Shown piece after piece: positions 42,211 through 51,421 of a stretch of 64,000 bases of DNA. The notes beneath the pieces are model-generated. The model was not told the DNA's origin, did not search any database, and was given only the letters and a program-made list of their open reading frames with translations. The position numbers and the translations under genes were made by a program. The stretch comes from an uncultured Bacilli bacterium (GTDB lineage Bacteria > Bacillota_I > Bacilli_A > RF39 > UBA660): positions 1-64,000 of the forward strand of contig CAKPPW010000004.1 in assembly GCA_934177995.1 (NCBI GenBank). The letters are read 5' to 3'. The first letter of the stretch is position 1, and each line of letters begins with the position of its first letter.

Positions 42211-42867
42211 TTGTTTAACAATATAAAAAGCATTATAAGTAGTACTAATAAGAATTATATAACCATACTTGGTTTTGCTGTTACAATCTTTGTTGTATTT
42301 CTAACTTCATATTTAACAACTAAAACTAATAAAAAGAATACAACAAATGATTATTTTAAGAAAGAAGGAATTGCTAATCAAAGGGAAATATTGGATTTTT
42401 GGAGTAATTTGTTAATTTACAATGATTATAAAATACCTGTAGCTGTTTATAAAAAAGCTGCTAAATTAGAAAAAAACTTAAGTTTAGAAGATACTATAAA
42501 AATAATTCAACAAGAAAGTATTATTTATTCATCAAAAGAAACCAATGCTGCACTTGCAACATATCTTCAATTTTCTTACAAAAAAGATAACAGTGATAGT
42601 AAGGCTTTATCAAATACTCTATTAAAGAAAATTAGAAATGTTCAAATAATAATTCTTGTATTACGGATAGTTAAACGCATGAAATATGATTTTACAGGTG
42701 AAAAAATAGATACTCTAGATTTACTAAAAATAAGAATAAAGGATTTAAATATTAAAAAGAAAATACTAGCACGATATTTTATTATTTATTATTTTATCAA
42801 GGAACGGTTCCTCAAATTGCTTTCATTAGCATTAATTATAACATTAGTGTTAATATTTTTAAGTTGA
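42211..42867 (+). CDS. Membrane protein of unknown function
   Basis: About 218 residues from the TTG at 42211, which follows SD AGAGGTG (the frame opens at 42178). A membrane helix lies near residues 19-36 (ITILGFAVTIFVVFLTSY) and another at the extreme C-terminus (LLSLALIITLVLIFLS). Between them is a Lys-rich soluble domain with YFKKEGIANQREILDFWSNL. No family recognised. The gene meets the lysR gene end to end. Confidence 0.6.
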   Translation: MFNNIKSIISSTNKNYITILGFAVTIFVVFLTSYLTTKTNKKNTTNDYFKKEGIANQREILDFWSNLLIYNDYKIPVAVYKKAAKLEKNLSLEDTIKIIQQESIIYSSKETNAALATYLQFSYKKDNSDSKALSNTLLKKIRNVQIIILVLRIVKRMKYDFTGEKIDTLDLLKIRIKDLNIKKKILARYFIIYYFIKERFLKLLSLALIITLVLIFLS

Positions 42868-42868
42868 C

Positions 42869-43768
42869 TTACTTTGTATTTAAACTTTTTGTTATCATTT
42901 CTATTAATTTTTTGACGCTGTAATTAGGCGTTTTTTTGTCTATAGTAGCAATACCAATAAATCTTTTAGGTATTTTAGGTGCTACTTCTATTTCATATAA
43001 TAAATTACTTTCTAACTCTGTTTTTATAAATTCTTTTGTGGCATAGCCAATACCAAACCCCGCTTTAACTAGGTCCATAATCAAGTTATAACTTACAACC
43101 TCTAGGTGGGGAGTTAAATTTATATTATTTTCTCTTAAATAATTGTTAAGATATGTTCTTGTATTTGAAGGCAATTTTTGAAAAATTAATGGAAAGGAGT
43201 CTAAATTTTTTAATTTTATCTTACCCTTTGTTAAATCATAATATTTTTTGTTACCTACGAAAGTATCTTGCACATCAGTTAATGGAATTATTTTTAAATC
43301 TTTATCTTCATTCATTGGCATGTTTAAAAATAATATATCGAGGTTTCCATTTCTTAAATCTTTGATTAAATTATTTGTAAGATTGTTTACTATTTGGATA
43401 TCAATTTTTGGATATGCTTCGTGAAATTTTTCAAGATAAGGCATTACGACATGTCTACATACAGTGGTTGAAACACCAATTCTAATAATACCACTATCTA
43501 AATTTTTTAAGTTTGATAATGCATTTTCACCATTACTGATACTTTCAATACCAGTTTTTACGTATTCAAATAATACTTTTCCTTCATCAGTTAATATCAT
43601 TCCATGTTTTGTTCTAGTAAATAGGCTAACACCAAGTTGATTTTCTAATTTCTTAATTTGAAAAGTAATGGCTGGCTGAGAAATAAAAAGTACGTCAGCC
43701 GCAGCAGAAATACTTCCATTTTTAGCAACAACATAGAAAATACGATACAAGTCTAGATTAATATTCAT
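42869..43768 (-). CDS. LysR-family transcriptional regulator
   Basis: 299 residues. N-terminal HTH: LYRIFYVVAKNGSISAAADV followed by LFISQPAITFQIKKLENQLG and LFTRTKHGMILTDEG. A LysR substrate domain follows (GIIRIGVSTTVCRHVVMPYL, NLDILFLNMPM, VKAGFGIGYATKEFI). It probably regulates the divergent gene at 43858 and itself; an inverted repeat lies between them. The effector is unknown. SD AAGAGGTG. Confidence 0.92.
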   Translation of the reverse strand: MNINLDLYRIFYVVAKNGSISAAADVLFISQPAITFQIKKLENQLGVSLFTRTKHGMILTDEGKVLFEYVKTGIESISNGENALSNLKNLDSGIIRIGVSTTVCRHVVMPYLEKFHEAYPKIDIQIVNNLTNNLIKDLRNGNLDILFLNMPMNEDKDLKIIPLTDVQDTFVGNKKYYDLTKGKIKLKNLDSFPLIFQKLPSNTRTYLNNYLRENNINLTPHLEVVSYNLIMDLVKAGFGIGYATKEFIKTELESNLLYEIEVAPKIPKRFIGIATIDKKTPNYSVKKLIEMITKSLNTK

Positions 43769-43791
43769 AATATAAACACCTCTTATAGTTA

Positions 43792-43819
43792 ATATAAATA
43801 ATATATATTATATTTATAT
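43792..43819. promoter_or_regulatory. Inverted repeat, candidate LysR operator
   Basis: ATATAAATA and TATTTATAT arms with a 10-bp spacer, between lysR and the divergent gene. It overlaps the region expected for the -35 of a TATAAT at 43832-43837. AT-richness makes chance symmetry possible. Confidence 0.4.
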
Positions 43820-43857
43820 CATGCTTTTTAGTATAATTCAATTAGGGAGATGAAATT

Positions 43858-44334
43858 ATGATTGAATTAGAAGAAGTAGAAAAAGGATTTGAACTTTATG
43901 AAAAAGTTAAAAGTATTATTCTTGCTAAAAAAGATAATAAAAGCTTTAAATATGATTATCATCAACATCATTTATATGAAGAAGATGAATATCCTGGAAT
44001 AAGTGAAAATTATTATAATGAGGAAGGCAGTGTGGAATTTGAAAATGTTTCTGGTAAAACTATAAGATTAGAAATTCGTCGTTGGCATTTTCATATGCAT
44101 AATGGTTACAGTAGACTATCTGGTTTTCCTTGCCTTAGAGCAAACATATATGAGATATCTAATGAAGAAGAGAATGTTTTATGGTGTTTGAAAGAAGAGG
44201 CTTGGAGATTTGGTTACAAAATAGTAGTATCTGATTTAGAAATTCCCTATGAGATTCTAGAGGAAAAGAATAATAGTCAAATAAAAGATATAAAATCCAC
44301 TACTGATATTAGTAAAAAACTCGTTCTTAAATAG
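43858..44334 (+). CDS. Hypothetical protein next to LysR
   Basis: 158 residues, acidic and Tyr/His-rich: KYDYHQHHLYEEDEYPGISE, and GKTIRLEIRRWHFHMHNGYS. The clustered His residues could bind metal, but no family is recognised. No signal peptide. SD GGGAGATG. Its promoter (TATAAT at 43832) lies in the shared region with lysR, so it may be the regulated target. Confidence 0.6.
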   Translation: MIELEEVEKGFELYEKVKSIILAKKDNKSFKYDYHQHHLYEEDEYPGISENYYNEEGSVEFENVSGKTIRLEIRRWHFHMHNGYSRLSGFPCLRANIYEISNEEENVLWCLKEEAWRFGYKIVVSDLEIPYEILEEKNNSQIKDIKSTTDISKKLVLK

Positions 44335-44364
44335 AATATGTGTAACACTACTTGAATAATATTA

Positions 44365-44393
44365 TTGAACTATAAAATAGATTGTGTTATTAT
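44365..44393 (+). promoter_or_regulatory. Sigma-A promoter
   Basis: TTGAAC, 17 bp, TATTAT; 29 bases before the ATG at 44423. Confidence 0.7.
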
Positions 44394-44422
44394 AGCCTTA
44401 AATTTTGTAGGGAGATGATTAT

Positions 44423-44638
44423 ATGAAATTTGTAGTAGATAAAGACCTAGTCAAAGAAACAATTCAAAATTATACAACCTCTGATAATAAAATAATTATT
44501 ACTTTTTTTGACGGTTCAACTTATGAACTACCTTTAACAGAATATAATGAAAAAAGAATATTAAATGAAATGGTTAAACAAACACAAGATATAGCGGAAA
44601 TAGGGTATCAAGCAAATGCTATAATTTGCCAAAAATAA
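44423..44638 (+). pseudogene. N-terminal part of a membrane protein gene interrupted by one stop codon
   Basis: 71 residues with strong SD (GGGAGATG) and its own promoter. FFDGSTYELPLTEYNEKRIL looks like a small soluble domain. It ends at TAA (44636-44638). The very same frame continues without another stop to 45058, beginning EKKRK and a membrane helix. A single-base change (for instance GAA or AAA to TAA) would explain it. It could also be a functional short protein. Confidence 0.6.
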
Positions 44639-45058
44639 GAAAAGAAGCGCAAGATATTATTATTTACTCTTACATGTGCAGTAGTTACTTTGGCGGATGT
44701 TGCAGGCTTTTCTACTGATACCCTAGAGAATATAAGACCTGCTTTGATTGCTTTAGGTAGTGCTTCTATTTTTGGTGTTACAATTGGTAGCCTAAAGTAT
44801 AAAATTCAAAATGACAAAATTGAAGAAGTGAGGAAATATGCCATGTATTTATCAATTAGGGAAAGATTAGAAAATATATATGATTATAATTTATTTAATG
44901 GGATAAAAGAACCAAAATTACCATTAAATATAAATACTTTGGATAATTATTCTTTATATGATATAAAAAGAATTAGTAATAATTTAGAAAAATGTGAAAA
45001 GTATTCTTTTGGTAAAAATAATAGTAATAAAATGCTAGTTAAGAAAATGGGACAGTAA
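44639..45058 (+). pseudogene. C-terminal part of the interrupted membrane protein
   Basis: In frame with the previous entry. EKKRKILLFTLTCAVVTLAD forms a positively charged membrane entry and first helix, and IRPALIALGSASIFGVTIGS a second helix, followed by a charged region (NDKIEEVRKYAMYLSIRERL). A TTG at 44690 is the only conventional start and would cut off most of the first helix, so separate translation is unlikely. Unknown family. Confidence 0.6.
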
Positions 45059-45151
45059 TCTTTCTTTTTTACATTATAGTTTCGTTTTATATAAAATAGT
45101 GATGTTTAATTACAAACTATGATAAAATGGTAAATATGAGAGGGGAAAACT

Positions 45152-46144
45152 ATGAAACAAGAAAACGAATTAGTTCAAAGAATAGAAAGTCATTATGTAG
45201 GTGAAGATTGTATTCAGGTAATGGCACCATATAAAAATCAAATTGCTATCTTCAATAAAGATGGACTTACATTTTTTCATAATGTAAGTTCACATGCTAT
45301 GATTAATAAATATTTAGAAGATGAAAGAAGAAAAAACTTTCCATATTCTAATATTCCAACATATCAATCAATAAAGTTTTCACGTGGTAAAATTAATTTT
45401 ACTAATCAAATTTTTGATTTTGAGACTCCTTATATTAGAATGGTCGATGGTCATCTTATTGAAAGCTTTGCGGTTAGAGATAATAATCAAGCTTTACTTA
45501 TTAACAGGCTTTTAACTGGCTCTAAGAAAACTAGTTATGTAACAAGAGATGAACTTGAAAAATTATATAAAAAATCTGAAAATAGATTTATTTTATATTT
45601 AGAAGATTTAAAACATTTTGACCAGAAAATATCAGATAATGCAGATTTTCAGTTACTTTTTGATGAAACTAAAATACTTGATTATATTGAAAGACAGGTT
45701 GTTGAGGTGACGGCCGAATTTAGAAAATATATAGGAAAAAATCCAAATTCGACAGTAGGAAGTTATTTATTAAATCATCCAATTTTTTTGGACTTTGTAG
45801 AGCAAAGTACTAAGAATTTCGATATAAATGGTATGAAGTTTGAGATACCTTTAATAAATGCTGATGCTATAATTGTAGAAAGTAATAATGATGACATGTC
45901 AATACAGTATGTTGAAACTAGTTTTATTAATGCTGATAATTATAAAGTTGATAGTACTAATATTCCTATTAATAAATATACTTTAGAACAATTAAAGTAT
46001 TTATCTCCAATAATACTTAAAACTAAAGAACCAAGAATACCACTTAGATTGAATCCTGGGGTAGATAAAGAAGACATTAAAAAAGCTAAACAAATGATTA
46101 AAGCATACAAGAATAATAGAAATATGAAAACTGACGTATTATGA
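45152..46144 (+). CDS. Hypothetical protein
   Basis: 330 residues, soluble, SD GAGAGGGG. No known family. Recognisable stretches are CIQVMAPYKNQIAIFNKDGL, YTLEQLKYLSPIILKTKEPR and PLRLNPGVDKEDIKKAKQMI near the C-terminus. It lies among other unrecognised genes after tRNA-Thr, a likely accessory region. Confidence 0.65.
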   Translation: MKQENELVQRIESHYVGEDCIQVMAPYKNQIAIFNKDGLTFFHNVSSHAMINKYLEDERRKNFPYSNIPTYQSIKFSRGKINFTNQIFDFETPYIRMVDGHLIESFAVRDNNQALLINRLLTGSKKTSYVTRDELEKLYKKSENRFILYLEDLKHFDQKISDNADFQLLFDETKILDYIERQVVEVTAEFRKYIGKNPNSTVGSYLLNHPIFLDFVEQSTKNFDINGMKFEIPLINADAIIVESNNDDMSIQYVETSFINADNYKVDSTNIPINKYTLEQLKYLSPIILKTKEPRIPLRLNPGVDKEDIKKAKQMIKAYKNNRNMKTDVL

Positions 46145-46257
46145 AACACTTAGGAAATTAAAAATGTCTTACAAACAATTATTTAAGTACTTATAAGCAT
46201 TGTTATATCGATTAAGTATTAATTTTTATTTTTGGTAAAAAATTTAGGGGGATAAAA

Positions 46258-46932
46258 ATGCAAGAAAAGGAATGGAAAATATACTGTGAAAAATCAGATG
46301 CCTTATTAATAGAAGGGTTGGAGAAGGGGCTTATAAGTCTTTATGATAATAAATTGATAGAAAAACTGCGTAATATATATTATGGTGGTGTTCCTGCTTC
46401 AATAATTTTGCTATCTGATGCTATGACAAATGGATATTGTTATGATAGAGCTTTCTTGCTAGCTCGAGCATTTCTAGATACAGATGATGATATTAACTTG
46501 ATTTATGCAACGGTAGATAGTTTAAGACTTAATCCTGAATACATTTGTGATGATTCTTTATATGCCGATCACTGTATCGTTTCACGAACGACTAAAGATG
46601 GAAAATGCCTAATTTATGATACTTCAACAGGACTTGCTTATGATAAAGAAATGTATTGGCTGATAGAAAATCCTAAAATTAGAAAAATAGATAATAAAGA
46701 ATCTATTAGAAAATTCTTGTTAGAAGAAGAAAAAATAAATCCAAATTGTACCAAAAGTGATAAATATGTGGCAGAAATAATTTTACCTATGCTTGAGGTG
46801 AAAGCCTTGCAAGAAGACGAGATGTACTCGGCTAAAGGAATAAAACTATTGCAAAGAGAAATAGAACACTATAAACAAGAGATCGGTTATACTACAAAAA
46901 ATAAGTTGCTTATCAAAACTGATAAAAATTAA
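46258..46932 (+). CDS. Transglutaminase-like/papain-fold hypothetical protein
   Basis: 224 residues, SD AGGGGGA. A possible Cys-His-Asp triad is visible: NGYCYDRAFLLARAFL (Cys near residue 61), DSLYADHCIVSRT (His near 102) and GKCLIYDTSTGLAYD (Asp near 120). This order and the G-x-C-x-D-x-A pattern resemble transglutaminase-like cysteine enzymes. It has no signal peptide, so a cytosolic role is likely. Assignment is inferred from motif order alone. Confidence 0.55.
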   Translation: MQEKEWKIYCEKSDALLIEGLEKGLISLYDNKLIEKLRNIYYGGVPASIILLSDAMTNGYCYDRAFLLARAFLDTDDDINLIYATVDSLRLNPEYICDDSLYADHCIVSRTTKDGKCLIYDTSTGLAYDKEMYWLIENPKIRKIDNKESIRKFLLEEEKINPNCTKSDKYVAEIILPMLEVKALQEDEMYSAKGIKLLQREIEHYKQEIGYTTKNKLLIKTDKN

Positions 46933-46962
46933 AAGATTATTTGAAAAAAAGTAATCTTTTTT
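46931..46962 (+). terminator. Intrinsic terminator
   Basis: AAAAGATTA / TAATCTTTT stem starting at the stop codon, then TT. Confidence 0.75.
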
Positions 46963-47030
46963 ACTTACGAAAAAAATTAAAATGTGATATATTGTAAAAG
47001 CTGTTAAAAAAAGCAAGAAAGAGGTGTTTT

Positions 47031-49010
47031 ATGAAAAAAGTAGATCTTGGAAAAGAAAATATTAATAAACTATTAATTTCATTTGCTATACCTTGTGTTA
47101 TTAGTATGCTAATAAATTCAGTTTATAATATTGTTGATCAAATCTTTATTGGAAAAGGAGTAGGTACATTAGGAAATGCTGCTACTAATGTTATTTTTCC
47201 TTTAGTTATTATTTTTAATGCAGTAGCAGGACTTATTGGTAATGGAGCAGCCGCTAATTTATCATTGAAACTAGGTGAGGGTAAAAAAGAAGAAGGAGGT
47301 AAGATAGTAGGAAGTGCAGTTACTGTTTCTATAATCTTTTCTATAGTATTAAGTGTTATTGCTTATTTCTTCTTACCAAAACTAGTTTATATGTTTGGTT
47401 GTACTAAAAATGTTTATCAGTATGCGATAGATTATGGAAGAATAATCATTCTTGGAGCTCCATTTATGATAATTTATTCAGCCTTATCACAGTTAATTAG
47501 AGCGGATGGTTCACCAAAATACTCAATGGTTTTACTAGTAGTAGGAGCTATTCTAAACATTATACTAGATCCAATTTTTATCTTTACCTTTAATATGGGA
47601 GTAAAAGGAGGAGCTATTGCTACAGTTATTGGGCAAATAGTATCATTTGTAATGGCAATACTTTATCTTAGAAAAGTAAAATCAGTAAAACTAGAAAAGG
47701 AATCATTTAAAGTAGATAAGAGTATTACAAGAACTTTAGGACTTGGCCTATCATCATTTATTACTCAATCAACAGTCCTTGCTTTATTTGTTTTCATGAA
47801 TAATATGATGACTAAGTATGGAGCATTAACTAAATATGGAGCAGATATACCATTATCAGTTTATGGAGTTATCTCTAAGATCAATAGTCTATATATTTCT
47901 ACTATCTTAGGAATATCTATTGGAGCTCAACCTATTATTGGTTTCAATTATGGAGCAGGAAATTATGAAAGAGTAAAAGAAACATTAAGAAAAGTACTAA
48001 CTATAAACTTAGTAGTTGGATTAATATTCAATATTATTTTCTATCTTTTCCCTAAAGAGATAGTTAGTATCTTTATCTCAAATAGTGATCCTAATTATAA
48101 TTTGTTCTTAGAGTTTGCTGTAGTAATATGTCACTCATTCTTATTAGTAATGGGACTTAACTCCTTAGAAATGACAACATCAATCGTTGTTCAATCTCTT
48201 GGAAACGTTAAGAAAGCAACAATGGTATCCTTTATAAGACAAATAATTTTATTTATTCCTATCGCTTGTTTTATGGCTATTTACTTACATAAAGGTATTT
48301 ATGGAGTGTTAAATGCAGGACCGATTGCTGACGCCATAACATTCTTTATTGCCTTAGTTATTTTCTATTCTGAATATAGAAAACTATCTATTAAAGAAAA
48401 ATCTGTTAATCTAGAAGACATAAAAATTAATAATACTTATCAAGGTAAAAAGATAGTAATAACTATATCTCGTGAGTATGGTAGTGGTGGCCATTATGTA
48501 GGAGAACTACTTGCTAAGAGAATGGGTATTAACTTTTATGATAAGAATTTAATAAATCTAATTAGTGAAAAGAGTGGTTTATCTAAAGAATATGTAAAAG
48601 AAAATGATCAGAAGCTTGCATCATTCAAATACGAAGATAATAATGATGATAGAATCTTTATAGCAGAAGAAAAAGTTATAAAAGACTTAGCCAAAAAAGA
48701 GTCTTGTATTATTGTTGGACGTTGTGCTGACTATATCTTAAAAGATAATAAAGATACAATTAAAGTATTCTTATATAGTAGTAGCAAAGATAAAGTTAAA
48801 AGAGCAGTTAAATACTATAACTTAGAAGAAGATAAGGCTTTAAAAGAAATAAATAAGGTAAATAATGAAAGAGCAAAACATTATAAGTATTATACTAATA
48901 GAGACTGGTATGATTTTGCTAACTATGATATAGCTCTTAATGTTGATTATTTAGGAGTAGAGAAAACGGTAGAGTTATTAGAACAAGTAATAAGAGAAGT
49001 TAGTCATTAG
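47031..49010 (+). CDS. MATE efflux transporter fused to a cytidylate-kinase-like domain
   Basis: 659 residues. Residues 1-455 form a MATE transporter with twelve helices (INKLLISFAIPCVISMLINS, NIVDQIFIGKGVGTLGNAA, SQLIRADGSPKYSM, IGAQPIIGFNYGAGNYERVK). Residues about 470-659 resemble the Cytidylate_kin2 family: KIVITISREYGSGGHYVGEL, LAKRMGINFYDKNLINLISE, SCIIVGRCADYIL and YYTNRDWYDFANYDIALNVD. SREYGSGG takes the place of the P-loop. A lone MATE pump is about 450 residues. The added cytoplasmic nucleotide-binding domain may couple transport to nucleotide status; this is inferred. SD AGAGGTG. Confidence 0.88.
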   Translation: MKKVDLGKENINKLLISFAIPCVISMLINSVYNIVDQIFIGKGVGTLGNAATNVIFPLVIIFNAVAGLIGNGAAANLSLKLGEGKKEEGGKIVGSAVTVSIIFSIVLSVIAYFFLPKLVYMFGCTKNVYQYAIDYGRIIILGAPFMIIYSALSQLIRADGSPKYSMVLLVVGAILNIILDPIFIFTFNMGVKGGAIATVIGQIVSFVMAILYLRKVKSVKLEKESFKVDKSITRTLGLGLSSFITQSTVLALFVFMNNMMTKYGALTKYGADIPLSVYGVISKINSLYISTILGISIGAQPIIGFNYGAGNYERVKETLRKVLTINLVVGLIFNIIFYLFPKEIVSIFISNSDPNYNLFLEFAVVICHSFLLVMGLNSLEMTTSIVVQSLGNVKKATMVSFIRQIILFIPIACFMAIYLHKGIYGVLNAGPIADAITFFIALVIFYSEYRKLSIKEKSVNLEDIKINNTYQGKKIVITISREYGSGGHYVGELLAKRMGINFYDKNLINLISEKSGLSKEYVKENDQKLASFKYEDNNDDRIFIAEEKVIKDLAKKESCIIVGRCADYILKDNKDTIKVFLYSSSKDKVKRAVKYYNLEEDKALKEINKVNNERAKHYKYYTNRDWYDFANYDIALNVDYLGVEKTVELLEQVIREVSH

Positions 49011-49023
49011 TGATTAACTTTTT

Positions 49024-49052
49024 TTCTATAAAAGTAAAAAGTATAGTATAAT
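49024..49052 (+). promoter_or_regulatory. Promoter of the acyltransferase operon
   Basis: TTCTAT, 17 bp, TATAAT; 18 bases before the plsC ATG. Confidence 0.6.
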
Positions 49053-49070
49053 TAATAATGTGAGGTAGAT

Positions 49071-49655
49071 ATGAAGGATGAAGTTTTATATAAAATATCA
49101 AGACCAGTAATTAAAGTACTATTTAATTTCTTTTATAGACCAACTTATATAGGAAGAGAAAATATCCCTTCTAGTGGTAGTTTTGTTTTAGCAGGTAATC
49201 ATACAAGTTATCTAGATCCATTACTGTTAATGTCATCTTATAAAAGAACTATTCACTTTCTAGCAAAAGATAGTTTAATAAAAGGAGTTAAAGGATTAAT
49301 CTTTAAACATATGGGTATAATTCCTGTTAATAGAAAGATTCATGATAAAGATGCTTTAAGTGAAGCTAAAAGAGCATTAAGTAATAATCAAGTAATAGGT
49401 ATATTTCCAGAAGGGACTATTAATAGAACAAAAGATGTGACTCTTCCTTTTAAAATAGGAGCCGTTAAAATGGCGAAAGATACAGATTCTTTACTAGTAC
49501 CTTTTACGATAACTAATAAATATAAACTATTTAGAAAAAGTGTCACTATTGAGTTTTATAAACCATATAAAGTAGTAGATAATCTAGATATAGAAAATAA
49601 TAAATTAAGAAGTTTTATTAGTAGTGAACTTAAAAGAAAGAAGGTTAACAATTGA
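49071..49655 (+). CDS. plsC: 1-acyl-sn-glycerol-3-phosphate acyltransferase
   Basis: 194 residues. Acyltransferase motifs HX4D (AGNHTSYLDPLLL), MGIIPVNR, and FPEGTINR, then the P-x-x-I motif in LLVPFTI. It transfers an acyl group to lysophosphatidic acid in phospholipid synthesis. The stop overlaps the TTG start of the acyl-CoA synthetase gene, so the two are coupled. First gene of a plsC-synthetase-plsC set. Confidence 0.87.
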   Translation: MKDEVLYKISRPVIKVLFNFFYRPTYIGRENIPSSGSFVLAGNHTSYLDPLLLMSSYKRTIHFLAKDSLIKGVKGLIFKHMGIIPVNRKIHDKDALSEAKRALSNNQVIGIFPEGTINRTKDVTLPFKIGAVKMAKDTDSLLVPFTITNKYKLFRKSVTIEFYKPYKVVDNLDIENNKLRSFISSELKRKKVNN

Positions 49656-51421
49656 GTATATTAGATATGAAGTTTTTTAGATTTTTAGGATTTAAGAAGA
49701 AGCCTAAGGCTCCTTGGAGTAAATACTATAAGAAAGGGGATATGAATCTTTATATACCAGATATATCTTTGTATGATAATTTTAAAAGAAATATGAAGAA
49801 GTATCCTAATAATAATGCTTTTGATTATTTTGGAAAGAAGACTACTTATAGAGATTTATTAAGAGAAGTTGATTTATGTGCTAATTCTTTCTTAAGTTAT
49901 GGAATAAGAAAGAATGATGTAGTAACTATTTGTATGCCTAATACTCCAGAAGGGGTTATTTCTTTTCTAGCTTTAAATAAGATAGGAGCTATATCTAATA
50001 TGCTTCATCCTTTAGCTAGTGAGAATGAAATAAGGGATGATTTAATTAATACAGGATCAGTTATGATGGTTTTAATTGATATGGATTATGATAAGTTAAA
50101 GAATGTGATTGAAGAGACAGATGTTTATAAGATAATACTAGTAAGACCAAGTGACTCGATGCCATTCTTAACTAAAGTTGGATATAATCTATCAATAGGG
50201 TTAAAAACTAAATTACCTAAGAATAACAGTAAATATGTTTATTGGGATCAGTTTATGAATAGTGGTAAGAATTATAAGAGTGATTATCATTTTCTAGGCA
50301 GAAAAAACTCTCCAGCGGTTATGCTTCATAGTGGTGGATCTACTGGTAGTCCTAAGGCGATTGTTTTATCAAATGGTAATTTTATTGCTCTAACTGAACA
50401 AGCAAAGATTGTCTTTGATGAGTTAGAAGTAGGGGACAAATGTTTATCAATAATGCCTATTTTTCATGGCTTTGGTTTAGGCGTATGTGTTTATGCACCA
50501 TTATGTGTAGGAGCAGAATGTATTTTAATTCCCCAGTTTAAAGCCCAAGAGTTTGATAAGATTTTAATGAAGCATAGACCAGAATTTGTAATTGGTGTTC
50601 CTACTTTATTTGAAGCAATGATGAAAAGTGAAAGACAAGATAGGATTAAACTTAATTATATAAAATATATTATATCTGGTGGTGACACCTTAAGTCTTAG
50701 TCTAGAAAAAAGAATAAATAAATACTTAAGTGAACATGGAGCAAGTACTAGAATAGTGCAAGGTTATGGAATGAGTGAATGTTTAGCAGCTGTTTGTCTA
50801 GGATTTAAAAACATCTTAGAATATGGTTCAATTGGTATTCCTTTTCCAGGATGTTATATTGGTATATTTAATGATTCAGATATCGAAGTACCATATGGTA
50901 GTGAGGGAGAAATTTGTATCAGTGGACCTAATGTCATGCTAGGATACTATAATAACGAGAAAGAGACTAATGGAGCTCTTCATATTCATGATGATGGTAA
51001 TGTCTGGCTTCATTCTGGTGACTTAGGAGTAATGGATAAAAATGGTTTTATAAAGTATACCGGTCGTTTAAAAAGACTAATAGTAACATCTGGTTATAAT
51101 GTCTATCCAGTACAAATAGAAGAAGTATTAGAGAAACATCCAGCAGTTATGCTATCTAGTGTGGTAGGTATTCCGCATCCTTATAAACAAGAAGTACCGA
51201 AAGCGTTTATTGTTTTAAATAAAGGATATAGAGAAACTGAGGAACTAGTTAAAGAATTAAAAGAACTTTGTAGTAAAAACTTACCAAGATATGCCAAAGT
51301 ATATGAATATGAGTTTAGAAAGTCACTACCTAGAACAATGGTAGGTAAAGTTGATTTTAGAAAACTACAAGAAGAAAACAATAAACTAAGGAGGGAAGAA
51401 CGTGGGAAAGAAAAGATTTAA
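49652..51421 (+). CDS. AMP-binding acyl-CoA synthetase/ligase
   Basis: 589 residues. Adenylation domain motifs: MLHSGGSTGSPKAIVLSNGN (P-loop), FHGFGLGVCVYAPL, QGYGMSECLA, YGSIGIPFPGC and WLHSGDLGVMDKNGFIKYTG followed by RLKRLIVTSGYNVYP, then the catalytic Lys in LPRTMVGKVDF. It activates a carboxylic acid, probably a fatty acid, given the flanking acyltransferases. TTG start at 49652 with SD GAAGG; an ATG at 49667 is an alternative. Confidence 0.87.
   Translation: MSILDMKFFRFLGFKKKPKAPWSKYYKKGDMNLYIPDISLYDNFKRNMKKYPNNNAFDYFGKKTTYRDLLREVDLCANSFLSYGIRKNDVVTICMPNTPEGVISFLALNKIGAISNMLHPLASENEIRDDLINTGSVMMVLIDMDYDKLKNVIEETDVYKIILVRPSDSMPFLTKVGYNLSIGLKTKLPKNNSKYVYWDQFMNSGKNYKSDYHFLGRKNSPAVMLHSGGSTGSPKAIVLSNGNFIALTEQAKIVFDELEVGDKCLSIMPIFHGFGLGVCVYAPLCVGAECILIPQFKAQEFDKILMKHRPEFVIGVPTLFEAMMKSERQDRIKLNYIKYIISGGDTLSLSLEKRINKYLSEHGASTRIVQGYGMSECLAAVCLGFKNILEYGSIGIPFPGCYIGIFNDSDIEVPYGSEGEICISGPNVMLGYYNNEKETNGALHIHDDGNVWLHSGDLGVMDKNGFIKYTGRLKRLIVTSGYNVYPVQIEEVLEKHPAVMLSSVVGIPHPYKQEVPKAFIVLNKGYRETEELVKELKELCSKNLPRYAKVYEYEFRKSLPRTMVGKVDFRKLQEENNKLRREERGKEKI

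Noticed and set aside
43858..44334. Metal-binding function from the His cluster HQHH / HFHMH
   Set aside because: No known spacing or family match; clustered His alone is not enough.
41866..46930. Integrated element using tRNA-Thr as attachment site
   Set aside because: The downstream region is rich in unknown genes, but no integrase and no repeat of the tRNA 3' end were found.
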